Below are positions 28,718 through 36,809 of a stretch of DNA of 64,000 bases, one piece after another. The notes under the pieces are model-generated. The model saw only the letters and a program-made list of their open reading frames with translations. It ran no database searches and was not told the DNA's origin. Made by a program: the position numbers and the translations under genes. Source of the DNA: Rikenellaceae bacterium (GTDB lineage Bacteria > Bacteroidota > Bacteroidia > Bacteroidales > Rikenellaceae); assembly GCA_020859685.1 (NCBI GenBank), contig JAJBVT010000062.1:1-64000 (forward strand), given 5' to 3'. How positions within the stretch are numbered: the stretch's first letter is position 1; each line of letters starts with the position of its first letter.

Positions 28718-29341
28718 TTATTCGATATATTCCACCGAACCGTCTTCAAAGCCTTTGAATTCGAGCTGGTAGTATTCGGTTACCACGCTACCGCTGTTGA
28801 GTTTGGTGGATTTTCCCTTCTCCGTAATATTTGCGGTAAATTTGCGTTGCAATTCGCCGGTATCCTGGTTTACCCTTATATCGTACCAACCTATCCCTTT
28901 GAATTTATAACCGTCCGGTATAAAATCCTTCACGGCCCGGTATTGGGCCATAATAACGTCGGGTTTGATATCTTCGGCTTTCATTCCGTGGACCGAGTCG
29001 AAATTGAATGATTCCGAGGATCTGGATTCTTCGATATCCTTGGGTCCCTGGTAATCGCCCCCTACTTTTATAACCTGGTTATACAACTGCCCGTCACGGC
29101 CGACCATATCCAGGTATAGGTACTCCATATTGTTTTTCAACTCCCTCCCTTCAATCCACCGGACACTTATCAACTTATAGTTATCTGCGTCGAAATGCTT
29201 TTCCACGCTCGAAACTATACGTTCATTCGCCTGGTCGGTATCCATATGTACCGGCACCAGTCCGGTCCATTCCAACATCTGGCATCCGGTAAACGAGGCC
29301 GCACCCAATAAGGTAGTGCAAAAAAAGATAAGTCTCTTCAT
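28718..29341 (-). CDS. Hypothetical lipoprotein
   Basis: 207 residues with lipoprotein signal (MKRLIFFCTTLLGAASFTGC). Mature part mixes an N-terminal helix (DQANERIVSSVEKHF) with beta strands (LISVRWIEGRELKNNMEYLYLDMVGRDGQLYNQVIKV; GWYDIRVNQDTGELQRKFTANIT) and ends YYQLEFKGFEDGSVEYIE. Contains no motif I can assign. Single gene with its own terminator; upstream is AT-rich (29342-29400). Confidence 0.7.
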   Translation of the reverse strand: MKRLIFFCTTLLGAASFTGCQMLEWTGLVPVHMDTDQANERIVSSVEKHFDADNYKLISVRWIEGRELKNNMEYLYLDMVGRDGQLYNQVIKVGGDYQGPKDIEESRSSESFNFDSVHGMKAEDIKPDVIMAQYRAVKDFIPDGYKFKGIGWYDIRVNQDTGELQRKFTANITEKGKSTKLNSGSVVTEYYQLEFKGFEDGSVEYIE

Positions 29342-29434
29342 AAATCTGATTTAATTTGGGGTTAAATAATTAAAAATTTCGTATTGCATAAACAGATGTA
29401 AAGTAGGTAATCGTGATTGGGTTCCGGCAAGATA

Positions 29435-29468
29435 ATAAAAAAGCCGCATCCATTAAATAAGATACGGC
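29435..29468 (-). terminator. Rho-independent terminator for zinc-ribbon gene (minus strand)
   Basis: Minus-strand stem GCCGTATC / GGATGCGGC (eight pairs, one G-T) between 29468 and 29443, followed by T run (29442-29435). Confidence 0.85.
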
Positions 29469-29490
29469 ATCGCTTTTTTCCGGTCAGACC

Positions 29491-30261
29491 TTATTCGTCT
29501 TCGTGGTCCAGTTGGTCGGAAACCAATATGCGGCCGCAGTATTCGCAGACTATAATCTTTTTACTCTGGCGAATTTCGAACTGCTGTTGGGGCGGGATGC
29601 TGTTGAAACAGCCGCCGCACGCGTCACGCTTCACCGTTACCACACCCAGACCGTTGCGCACGTTGCCGCGGATGCGTTTGTAGGCGCCGAGCAGGCGTTC
29701 GTCTATACGTGCCTGAGCCTTCTCTTCCTGCCCGCGAAGAACTTCGACCTCCTTTGCGGTCTCCTCTTCGATACTTCCGAGTTCGGCGCGTTTGGCTTCC
29801 AGGTCGATTTTACGGTCGTTCATAACCTCCTCGGCGTCTTCAGCCAATTTCTTCTTTGCCTTGATTTCGGCCGCGTATTCGCGCAGGCGCTTCTCGCTCA
29901 ACTCGATCTCGAGGTTCTGATATTCGATTTCCTTGTTCAGAGAGTCGAATTCACGGTTGTTGCGAACGTTTTTCGACTGCTCTTCATATTTGGTTATCAG
30001 GGTTTTGGATTGCTCGATTTCTTCCTTACGCTGTTTGGTAAGCTGCGTGAGTTCGTCCACTTCCGCGTTGATATTCTCTATGCGGGTCTGCAACCCGGCG
30101 ACTTCGTCCTCGAGGTCCTGTACTTCGAGCGGAAGCTCACCCTTGAGTTTGTTTATCTCGTCTATCTTGGAATCTATTTTCTGTAACTTGTACAGCGCGA
30201 TGATTTTCTCCTCGATGGAATAATCGGGGGCTTCGGGCGCTTTACTGTTCGGTGTAGCCAT
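29491..30261 (-). CDS. Coiled-coil protein with C-terminal C4 zinc ribbon
   Basis: 256 residues: a long antiparallel coiled coil (about 15-185, heptads of L/I/V with many E/K) followed by a zinc ribbon with two CxxC pairs, DACGGCF and VCEYCGR (about 207-245). This is the zf-RING_7/DUF164 architecture (relatives include HP0958/FlgZ), thought to bind nucleic acid; the exact role in non-flagellated bacteria is unclear. One base separates it from the nif3-like gene, so the two are co-transcribed, a common pairing in Bacteroidota. Confidence 0.9.
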   Translation of the reverse strand: MATPNSKAPEAPDYSIEEKIIALYKLQKIDSKIDEINKLKGELPLEVQDLEDEVAGLQTRIENINAEVDELTQLTKQRKEEIEQSKTLITKYEEQSKNVRNNREFDSLNKEIEYQNLEIELSEKRLREYAAEIKAKKKLAEDAEEVMNDRKIDLEAKRAELGSIEEETAKEVEVLRGQEEKAQARIDERLLGAYKRIRGNVRNGLGVVTVKRDACGGCFNSIPPQQQFEIRQSKKIIVCEYCGRILVSDQLDHEDE

Positions 30262-30262
30262 A

Positions 30263-31081
30263 TTATTTAAAGTAATTTACAGGATTACGCGAGTTCACAC
30301 TTTTACGGACTGCAAAAGTAGGCAATTTTTTCGTAATTACATCATACAAAAGGTCGATTGCGCAATATTCGCTTTCGAAGTGCCCGATGTCCGCCACAAT
30401 TATCCTGCCGTCCGCGTCAATGAAATCGTTGTACCGGAAATCGGCCGCGATGTAGATATCCGCCCCGCTACGGACGGCCTTCCCGGTAAGGTTGGCTCCC
30501 GCCCCGGTGCAGAGCGCTACACGGCAAACGGTGTCCCGGCAGAGCGCACTGTGCCGGATTACGTCGAGCCGCAACCGCTCCTTCATATAACCGAGGAACG
30601 CCACCGTATTCATAGGCTGCGGCAGACTTCCCGTTACGCCGAACCCGGCCGGACCGGGCACGTCGCACGTGGGTGTTGCCACCAGAGGGTCGAATTTGTC
30701 GAGCACTTCGATATCAACCAGACCCAGGTCTCGGGCCAGTTTATGGCTCATACCGCCATACACCGCATCAAGGTTGGTATGGCAGGCATAAAGGGCCATT
30801 CCTTCCCTGATGGCTCTTTCTGCTAACCTCTCTACATATCCCTCACCGTTGAGCCGCTTTAGGGCATGGAAGATAAGCGGGTGGTGTGAGATTACCATAT
30901 CCGCCCCGGTAGCCTGAGCCTCATCCATTACCTCGTCCGTGACGTCCACGCAGAGAAGGGCTTTTGTGGCTGTGTCCCCGTAACGGCCAACTACAAGTCC
31001 GGAATTATCATAAGGTTGTTGTAGTGCCGGGGGAGCGTATTGCTCGATGGCACGGACTATATCGGAAACTGTAAACTGCAT
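30263..31081 (-). CDS. Nif3-like dinuclear metal protein
   Basis: 272 residues. NIF3/YbgI/DUF34 family: metal ligands in ISHHPLIFH, CHTNLDA and the C-terminal DIGHFESE motif, which assemble a di-metal site in a hexameric toroid. Biochemical function in the family is unsettled (GTP cyclohydrolase I type 2 has been used as a name without proof). Many Bacteroidota homologues, as I recall, are about 360 residues with an inserted domain; this one has the short form. Co-transcribed with the zinc-ribbon gene one base downstream. Confidence 0.9.
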   Translation of the reverse strand: MQFTVSDIVRAIEQYAPPALQQPYDNSGLVVGRYGDTATKALLCVDVTDEVMDEAQATGADMVISHHPLIFHALKRLNGEGYVERLAERAIREGMALYACHTNLDAVYGGMSHKLARDLGLVDIEVLDKFDPLVATPTCDVPGPAGFGVTGSLPQPMNTVAFLGYMKERLRLDVIRHSALCRDTVCRVALCTGAGANLTGKAVRSGADIYIAADFRYNDFIDADGRIIVADIGHFESEYCAIDLLYDVITKKLPTFAVRKSVNSRNPVNYFK

Positions 31082-31185
31082 CTTTATACTTTAGATATTT
31101 TGTGAGGCTTTTGCCCGAAATAGAAAATTTCCTTCCCGTGCGGGACCGTCTCTACCATAAAAATGGTGCAAGCAGGTTAGAGCGG

Positions 31186-32430
31186 TTAAAAGTCGAAAAG
31201 GGTCTGTTCGTACACTTCAGGGCCTTTTTTATCGCGGGAACCTTCCAGTTCGGCGAGGGCTTCCATTACTTCCGCGGCCGTGGCGGCCTCCTCGGCTATT
31301 TCGTCCGACAGCTCCCCTATATACTCCTGCGGCAGCTCCTCACCCGCGATTTCTGTGATATGGTCCGCGACGATTTGTTGTACCTGCTCGGTCAGTGAGC
31401 CGGGAACCGTCGGCCCTGTCGTACCGGCAACCGCACTATTTTGCGCTACGGCAGGATTTTCCGATGGGCGTGATACCGTTTCCCGGCCCGGACTGTCTAC
31501 CAACGGCACCGCTTCTCCGGTATGGGTCTCGGCCGGTAATACCGGTAGTGTTTCCGTGAATTCCTCCTGGTCGGCAAAGATGTGGTTCTCCGGCCCGGCC
31601 TCCGGCTGTGTTCGGTCACCGGACGCGGAAAAGGGTTCCGTTTGCATTTGGCTGACAGTCCGATACTCGTTGTTCGGTAACACTCCAGATATATCAGCAG
31701 GGGTCGGTTCTACTGTGTCCCCAAAAGATTCTAAAACGCCGTTATCATCGTCGGCGAATACCGTCTCCATCTCATCGGCAGGGTCCGGATAGCGGTCTGC
31801 ATAAATTACATCGGCCGGGTATTCGTCCACCGTTCCCGTTGCCGCAGACGGGAGGCCGTCCAAAGGTTCCGGTGCTTCGTCTCCCGCCCCGACGGCCGTG
31901 TAACCCTCCATACCGTCCGTGTCGTATTTTTCTTCCGGGTAATCTTTCGTCCCGGCAACCCTATCGATTTCGTCCGAGGTGAATGCGAAATTCCCGCTAT
32001 TAGCTGTTTCGGGTCCCTCCGTCAAGTTATTAAGGATACCCGATACCCCCGGTGCAGTCGTGTAATCCTCCTCTGGGTCGGCTTCGAAATCCGCACCGAC
32101 GTTAAGTTCCTGCCGGATTTCGGCCAGCAGGGCTTTGATACCCAGGAGACGGTCAATCACCTCCAGGTCGCGGTTTATCCCCTCACGGTTTGCCTTAATC
32201 AGATTCCGGGCGCCGGTAAGGGTCATACCCTTCTCTTTGACCAGATGGTAAATCAACTTGAGATTATCTATGTCGGCCGGGGTGAAGAGCCTGTTACCTT
32301 TCTTGTTCTTATGGGGTTTGAGGATATCGAACTTCGACTCCCAGAAACGTATCAATGACGGGTTTACGTCGAACATTTCCGTCACCTCGCCCATCGAGTA
32401 ATATATTTTGCCAGTCTGTTTCGCGCACAT
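31186..32430 (-). CDS. MerR-family regulator with long acidic C-terminal extension
   Basis: 414 residues from the ATG at 32430, preceded by AGAGG four bases away; a longer frame to 32634 runs through non-coding leader. Residues 8-80 are a MerR winged helix (YYSMGEVTEMFDVNPSLIRFWESKFDILKPHKNKKGNRLFTPADI), continuing into a dimerisation coil to about 110. From there to the end about 300 residues are acidic and Pro/Thr/Ser/Glu-rich with no predicted fold, ending in a helix (EIAGEELPQEYIGELSDEIAEEAATAAEVMEALAEL). Typical phylum homologues stop near 110-120 residues, so the tail is unusual. Confidence 0.85.
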   Translation of the reverse strand: MCAKQTGKIYYSMGEVTEMFDVNPSLIRFWESKFDILKPHKNKKGNRLFTPADIDNLKLIYHLVKEKGMTLTGARNLIKANREGINRDLEVIDRLLGIKALLAEIRQELNVGADFEADPEEDYTTAPGVSGILNNLTEGPETANSGNFAFTSDEIDRVAGTKDYPEEKYDTDGMEGYTAVGAGDEAPEPLDGLPSAATGTVDEYPADVIYADRYPDPADEMETVFADDDNGVLESFGDTVEPTPADISGVLPNNEYRTVSQMQTEPFSASGDRTQPEAGPENHIFADQEEFTETLPVLPAETHTGEAVPLVDSPGRETVSRPSENPAVAQNSAVAGTTGPTVPGSLTEQVQQIVADHITEIAGEELPQEYIGELSDEIAEEAATAAEVMEALAELEGSRDKKGPEVYEQTLFDF

Positions 32431-32585
32431 AATTCCTCTCGTTGGAATGTTTACAGGTCGTAAAAATACAAAATACCCATGTATTTTCCCGCTTAATATA
32501 AGAGGCGTTATAAATAAAATTATCAACATATTACTCATTGCTCTATCGAATGATGGCTGGCCCCGGATGCGATGCTCCCGGAAGC

Positions 32586-32618
32586 TTTGGTGGCTAACGG
32601 CAAAAAATATTACCTTTG
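32586..32618 (+). promoter_or_regulatory. Bacteroidota-type promoter for riboflavin kinase-ahcY
   Basis: TTTG at 32586-32589, 21-bp spacer, exact TACCTTTG at 32611-32618. Start about 32624 leaves a 14-nt leader before the ATG at 32638, which supports that start over a longer frame from 32572. Confidence 0.75.
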
Positions 32619-32637
32619 CCCCTGCAAAAGCCACGGC

Positions 32638-33024
32638 ATGGAAGCGAAGGTAAAAGGTGTGATAGGTGAGGGAAAGGCCCTCGGAAGGCGGTTGGGTTAC
32701 CCTACGGCAAATGTCTACGGGGTCGAAGGGTTACAGGCGGCCGACGGAGTATATGCCGTAATTGTCAGGGTGGCCGGACGGGAAGGTGAATTCACGGGGA
32801 TGGCCAACCTCGGTTACCGTCCTACGGTGGACCGTGCCGGGCGGCGGCGGATACTCGAGTTCCACCTCTTCGATTTCCAAGGTGACCTGTACGGCTGGGA
32901 GGTGGAAGTAACCTTACACCGCTATTTAAGAGCCGAGCGGGTGTTTGCCGGTACAGAAGAGTTGAAAGAACAGCTTTCCCGGGACGAAATGGCCGCAAGG
33001 GGTTATTTTGAACGGAATAAATAA
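32638..33024 (+). CDS. Stand-alone riboflavin kinase
   Basis: 128 residues. Flavokinase domain: GKALGRRLGYPTANV (ATP/flavin-binding PTAN motif), MANLGYRPTVD, LEFHLFDFQGDLYGWEVEVTL and RYLRAERVF. Converts riboflavin to FMN. Standard bacterial RibF has this domain fused behind an FAD synthetase; here that N-terminal domain is absent, and there is no room for it because the promoter lies 20 bp before the ATG. Either a separate FAD synthetase or a second, bifunctional ribF must exist elsewhere. Ten bases before ahcY, so co-transcribed. Confidence 0.85.
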   Translation: MEAKVKGVIGEGKALGRRLGYPTANVYGVEGLQAADGVYAVIVRVAGREGEFTGMANLGYRPTVDRAGRRRILEFHLFDFQGDLYGWEVEVTLHRYLRAERVFAGTEELKEQLSRDEMAARGYFERNK

Positions 33025-33033
33025 AAGTGGAAT

Positions 33034-34452
33034 ATGTATATAGATGAAAACCTGCCCTATAAGGTAGCCGATACGGGGCTTGCCGCATGGGGCCGCAGGG
33101 AGATTGAGATAGCCGAAAAAGAGATGCCCGGGCTGATGGCCCTCCGGGCCAAATACGGTGCGGAGAAACCGCTGGCCGGTGCGCGGATAATGGGGTCGCT
33201 ACACATGACCATTCAGACGGCCGTGCTTATCGAAACACTGCGCGAGCTGGGGGCCGAGGTGCGCTGGTGCAGCTGCAATATCTTCTCCACGCAGGACCAT
33301 GCCGCAGCGGCGATTGCAGAAGCCGGGATACCGGTTTTCGCATGGAAGGGAGAGTCGCTCGAGGAGTACTGGTGGTGTACGGCGATGGCGCTTTCGTTTC
33401 CCGGGGGGAAGGGTCCTGACCTTATAGTGGACGACGGTGGTGATGCTACCCTGCTGATACACAAGGGTTATGCCGCCGAAAAGGATGCGACCAGTCTCGA
33501 TTACGAACCCGGAAGCGAGGAGGAAGGCGTAATACTTACGACTCTGCGAACCGTATTGGCGGAAGACCCCCGCAAATGGCACCGCACGGTGGAGTCTTGG
33601 TGCGGTGTCTCGGAGGAGACCACTACCGGGGTGCACCGTCTCTACCAGATGAAGGAGCGCGGGGAGCTACTCGTCCCGGCAATCAACGTAAACGACTCGG
33701 TGACAAAGAGTAAGTTCGACAACCTGTACGGATGCCGCGAGTCGCTGGCCGACGGTATTAAACGGGCCACCGACGTAATGATAGCCGGTAAGGTGGTGGT
33801 GGTATGCGGTTACGGTGATGTGGGCAAGGGATGCGCACGAAGTATGCGGGCTTACGGCGCGCGGGTTATAGTCACCGAAATAGACCCGATATGCGCCCTG
33901 CAGGCCGCAATGGAGGGCTTCGAGGTGAAACCAATCGAGGAAGCTCTGGACGAGGGGAATATATACGTGACTACAACCGGCAACCGCGATATAATAACGC
34001 TGGAACATATGGAGCGGATGCGCGACCAGGCCATCGTGTGTAATATCGGCCATTTCGATAACGAGATACAGATAGCCCGCCTCGAAATCTGCCCGGGTAT
34101 CGAGAAGGTTACGATAAAACCGCAGGTGGACAAATACGTCTTTCCCGACGGCCATGCCATCTTTGTGCTCGCCGAAGGTCGGCTTGTTAACCTCGGGTGC
34201 GCCACGGGTCATCCGTCGTTCGTGATGAGCAACTCGTTTACCAACCAGACCCTTGCGCAGATGGAATTATGGGCTAATCGGGGGGGGATGGAGGTCGACG
34301 TCTACCGGCTTCCTAAGCACCTCGACGAGGAGGTTGCGCGGCTGCACCTCGAAAATATCGGTGTCCGGCTGACCAGACTTACTCAACAGCAAGCCGATTA
34401 TATCGGCGTCCCCGTCGAGGGTCCCTATAAACCGGAGCATTACAGGTATTGA
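33034..34452 (+). CDS. ahcY: S-adenosylhomocysteine hydrolase
   Basis: 472 residues; splits S-adenosylhomocysteine to adenosine and homocysteine, keeping methylation running. Seen: NAD-binding Rossmann motif [10 protein letters not shown], substrate residues in [37 protein letters not shown] (catalytic Lys/Asp), HFDNEI and the C-terminal [16 protein letters not shown] segment ([25 protein letters not shown]) with Lys/Tyr ending KPEHYRY. Contains the ~40-residue insertion of the longer bacterial form. Co-transcribed with the riboflavin kinase. Confidence 0.97.
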   Translation: MYIDENLPYKVADTGLAAWGRREIEIAEKEMPGLMALRAKYGAEKPLAGARIMGSLHMTIQTAVLIETLRELGAEVRWCSCNIFSTQDHAAAAIAEAGIPVFAWKGESLEEYWWCTAMALSFPGGKGPDLIVDDGGDATLLIHKGYAAEKDATSLDYEPGSEEEGVILTTLRTVLAEDPRKWHRTVESWCGVSEETTTGVHRLYQMKERGELLVPAINVNDSVTKSKFDNLYGCRESLADGIKRATDVMIAGKVVVVCGYGDVGKGCARSMRAYGARVIVTEIDPICALQAAMEGFEVKPIEEALDEGNIYVTTTGNRDIITLEHMERMRDQAIVCNIGHFDNEIQIARLEICPGIEKVTIKPQVDKYVFPDGHAIFVLAEGRLVNLGCATGHPSFVMSNSFTNQTLAQMELWANRGGMEVDVYRLPKHLDEEVARLHLENIGVRLTRLTQQQADYIGVPVEGPYKPEHYRY

Positions 34453-34658
34453 TTTACGACCTGTACCTTATACTGTTAAACCGGATTTTATGAACAGATA
34501 TACGGGCGGACGGGAGTTCGCCCGTTGCTTTGATATATGGTACAAAGTCCGGATAATCCGATATCACCGGTTCACTATCGGTAATGTGGGGTCGGCAGGT
34601 GTATTAAGTAGGTGAGGCAGTAGGGGATTGTGGAAGGTTAGACGGGAAAGGAGCCTGC

Positions 34659-35150
34659 CTACCTCGGCCACTCTCCTACCTCGAGGTTTCGCATATCACC
34701 GTCCGCCAGTTCGAGCCGGACGGCGGTGCGGACTTTATGGAAGCCGTGGATACCTGCCGCACCGGGATTGATAAACAGCAGGTCGTTGCGTTTGTCGAAC
34801 TGGACCTTGAGAATATGCGAATGGCCGTCGATAAACAGGCCCGGCCGCTCTGCCGCCAACATCGGGAATACCTCTCGGTCGTACCGACCGGGGTAACCAC
34901 CGATGTGGGTCATGACTACCTTGATACCTTCCGTGTACCAGATATCCGTTTTAGGAAACATGCGCCGAAGTTCTGCACCGTCTATATTGCCGTATACCGC
35001 CCGCAGAGGCTTGAACTCGGTAATCCGGTCGGCCAACTCAGCGGTGCCGATATCCCCGGCATGCCACAACTCGTCCACCGGGTCGAAGAACCGGCGGAGC
35101 TTATCGTCGAACAGCCCGTGGGTGTCGGAGAGTATCCCTATCTTTTTCAT
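34659..35150 (-). CDS. YfcE/MJ0936-type metallophosphoesterase
   Basis: 163 residues. Calcineurin-like di-metal phosphoesterase motifs in order: GILSDTHG, HAGDIG, VYGNIDG, MTHIGGYPGRYD and FIDGHSHI. Small members of this family are phosphodiesterases, some with cyclic-nucleotide activity in vitro; the natural substrate is not known. No operon partners. The 200 bp between it and ahcY (convergent) hold only a weak hairpin (arms ACGGGCG/CGCCCGT, 34502-34525). Confidence 0.93.
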   Translation of the reverse strand: MKKIGILSDTHGLFDDKLRRFFDPVDELWHAGDIGTAELADRITEFKPLRAVYGNIDGAELRRMFPKTDIWYTEGIKVVMTHIGGYPGRYDREVFPMLAAERPGLFIDGHSHILKVQFDKRNDLLFINPGAAGIHGFHKVRTAVRLELADGDMRNLEVGEWPR

Positions 35151-35274
35151 AGCGAATCAGCTTGCCTTGGTTAGGAAGGGGTAAGGCACCTAAAGTTCAT
35201 CAGAACTTTGTGAATTTCACTCGTGCCGACTGTTTTTAAAGCAACTCGTACGGTACCTCTTATCACTTTTCGGT

Positions 35275-35463
35275 AGATTCTTCGCTCCGCTCAGAATGAC
35301 ATATTTATTTAAAAAACCTCATTATCAATGTTCAATGTCATCCGGAGCTGAAGCGAAGGACTTAATATGGGTGAAGTGTCGCGATACCTGTTAATCTGAT
35401 AATATCCTTTAATAATGACAAATATTATTGTTGCTAATTTGTCATCCGGAGCTGAGCGAAGGA
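35275..35463. repeat. Three copies of a dispersed intergenic element
   Basis: Copy A, inverted, at 35275-35302 (reverse complement reads TGTCATTCTGAGCGGAGCG...); copy B at 35335-35360 (TGTCATCCGGAGCTGAAGCG...) and copy C at 35440-35463 (same without one A). A/B and A/C can pair as stem-loops. Related GTCATTCTGAGCGAAGC-type sequences are scattered in many genomes. The whole 368-bp gap 35151-35518 is otherwise AT-rich and without a gene; a small hairpin (GGTTAT/ATAACC, 35500-35515) abuts the rpiB stop. Confidence 0.8.
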
Positions 35464-35518
35464 ACTATGTTATGGTGGTACAAGACCTGCCAATCCGGAG
35501 GTTATATAAATAACCAGA

Positions 35519-35986
35519 CTATTTCTTTCCATGAGATTCGCACCACGCCTCCACCGGAATCTTGCCGACGCGGGTTGCGTGGCGGCCCCCTTCGAATTCT
35601 CCTTTCAGGAACTCGTCCACGATGGCCGTAGCTGTGGTATTGTCGATAAACCGCGCCGGAAGCGAGCAGATATTGGCGTCGTTGTGCTGACGGGCGAGGG
35701 CGGCCAGTTCCGGTTCCCAGCAGATTGCGGCGCGTATGCCCTTATGTTTGTTGAGCGTGATGCTGATTCCGTTGGCGCTCCCGCACAGGGCGATGGCCCT
35801 CGGTAGCTCGCTGCTTTCCACGGCACATGCCAGCGGGTGGGCCACGTCGGCGTAGTCCATGCTTTCCGGCGAGTCGGTGCCGAAGTCGTGCACATCGTAC
35901 CCGAGCCCGTCAAGGTAACCTACGAGGAATTCTTTCATTTCGTAACCAGCGTGGTCCGAGGCTATGCCTATCTTTTTGTTTTCCAT
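35519..35986 (-). CDS. rpiB: Ribose-5-phosphate isomerase B
   Basis: 155 residues; interconverts ribose-5-phosphate and ribulose-5-phosphate. RpiB/LacAB motifs: IASDHAGYEMKEFL (phosphate and ring-opening His/Asp region), catalytic Cys in ALCGSANGISI, and NKHKGIRAAICW. A minus-strand TATATTTG box (36032-36039) lies 46-53 bp before the ATG and may be its -7 element, without a clear -33 partner. Single-gene context. Confidence 0.95.
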   Translation of the reverse strand: MENKKIGIASDHAGYEMKEFLVGYLDGLGYDVHDFGTDSPESMDYADVAHPLACAVESSELPRAIALCGSANGISITLNKHKGIRAAICWEPELAALARQHNDANICSLPARFIDNTTATAIVDEFLKGEFEGGRHATRVGKIPVEAWCESHGKK

Positions 35987-36217
35987 ATTTATTCGTCTAT
36001 TTTAACATCCATTGGAAATCTTTCGTAACTGCAAATATATCCAACAATTGTACGATTTCGGTATTTTTAAAGTTATATTTATGGCGGTTTTTTACACCTC
36101 TCGCTGCCGGAAGTGCTTCTGGGTGGCGACGGACCGGCGGATTTCCGGGTAAATTGAGAAATTTATCCGGGGCCGTGCAACGGCGGCAGGGTGAAATGTA
36201 TCTGACATTTAGAAGGC

Positions 36218-36745
36218 GTGACGGAGAAAGAGATCATAGAAGGTTGCCGCAGGGGTGATCCCCTCTCGCAAAGGGAACTGTATATGCGTTTCTCGTCCCT
36301 TATGTACGGGGTCTGCCTACGCTACGTAAAGGACCGGTCGCTGGCGGAGGATATTATGCACGACGGTTTCATCACGATCTTCACAAAGATAGGCGAGTTC
36401 CGCGGAGAAGGCTCTTTCGAGGGGTGGTGCCGGAGGATTTTCGTCAATACGGCCCTCGGTCACCTTCGGAAGAAGAACGCCCTCGACGAGTCGGATAATA
36501 TAGACGATATCCGGTGGCTTGAAGGAGGCGGTACGGACGCGGTGGAAAAGATGTCCGGAGATGAGCTGCTCGAAGTGATAGACCACCTTCCACAGGGGTA
36601 CAGGACAATATTGAACCTCTATGCAGTGGAAGGGTACTCGCACAAGGAGATTGGGGAGATGCTGGGTATTAGCGAGAACACTTCGCGTTCGCAGTATTTT
36701 CGGGCGCGTGGTAAACTGATGGAAATTATAGGACAGGAGAGGTAA
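36218..36745 (+). CDS. ECF sigma factor (Das-like, paired with trans-envelope anti-sigma)
   Basis: 175 residues, GTG start. Region 2 (about 15-85): ELYMRFSSLMYGVCLRYVKDRSLAEDIMHDGFITIFTKI, GWCRRIFVNTALGHLRKK; region 4 (about 115-168): LPQGYRTILNLYAVEGYSHKEIGEMLGISENTSRSQYFRARGKL. It directs RNA polymerase to a stress or envelope regulon. 64 bp before a gene for a protein predicted to span both membranes, followed by a NigD-like gene: the same order as the Das1/Dma1/NigD1 locus I recall from Bacteroides thetaiotaomicron. Target promoters cannot be read from here. Confidence 0.93.
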   Translation: MTEKEIIEGCRRGDPLSQRELYMRFSSLMYGVCLRYVKDRSLAEDIMHDGFITIFTKIGEFRGEGSFEGWCRRIFVNTALGHLRKKNALDESDNIDDIRWLEGGGTDAVEKMSGDELLEVIDHLPQGYRTILNLYAVEGYSHKEIGEMLGISENTSRSQYFRARGKLMEIIGQER

Positions 36746-36809
36746 ACATAACGTTCGGCCGCCTGTCCGACAGATATGCGACGGGTGGCGGACCCGCCGA
36801 ACAAAAGAG

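Noticed and set aside
29503..30186. 227-codon plus-strand frame opposite the zinc-ribbon protein
   Set aside because: Phe/Val/Leu-rich antisense shadow of a Glu/Lys coiled coil.
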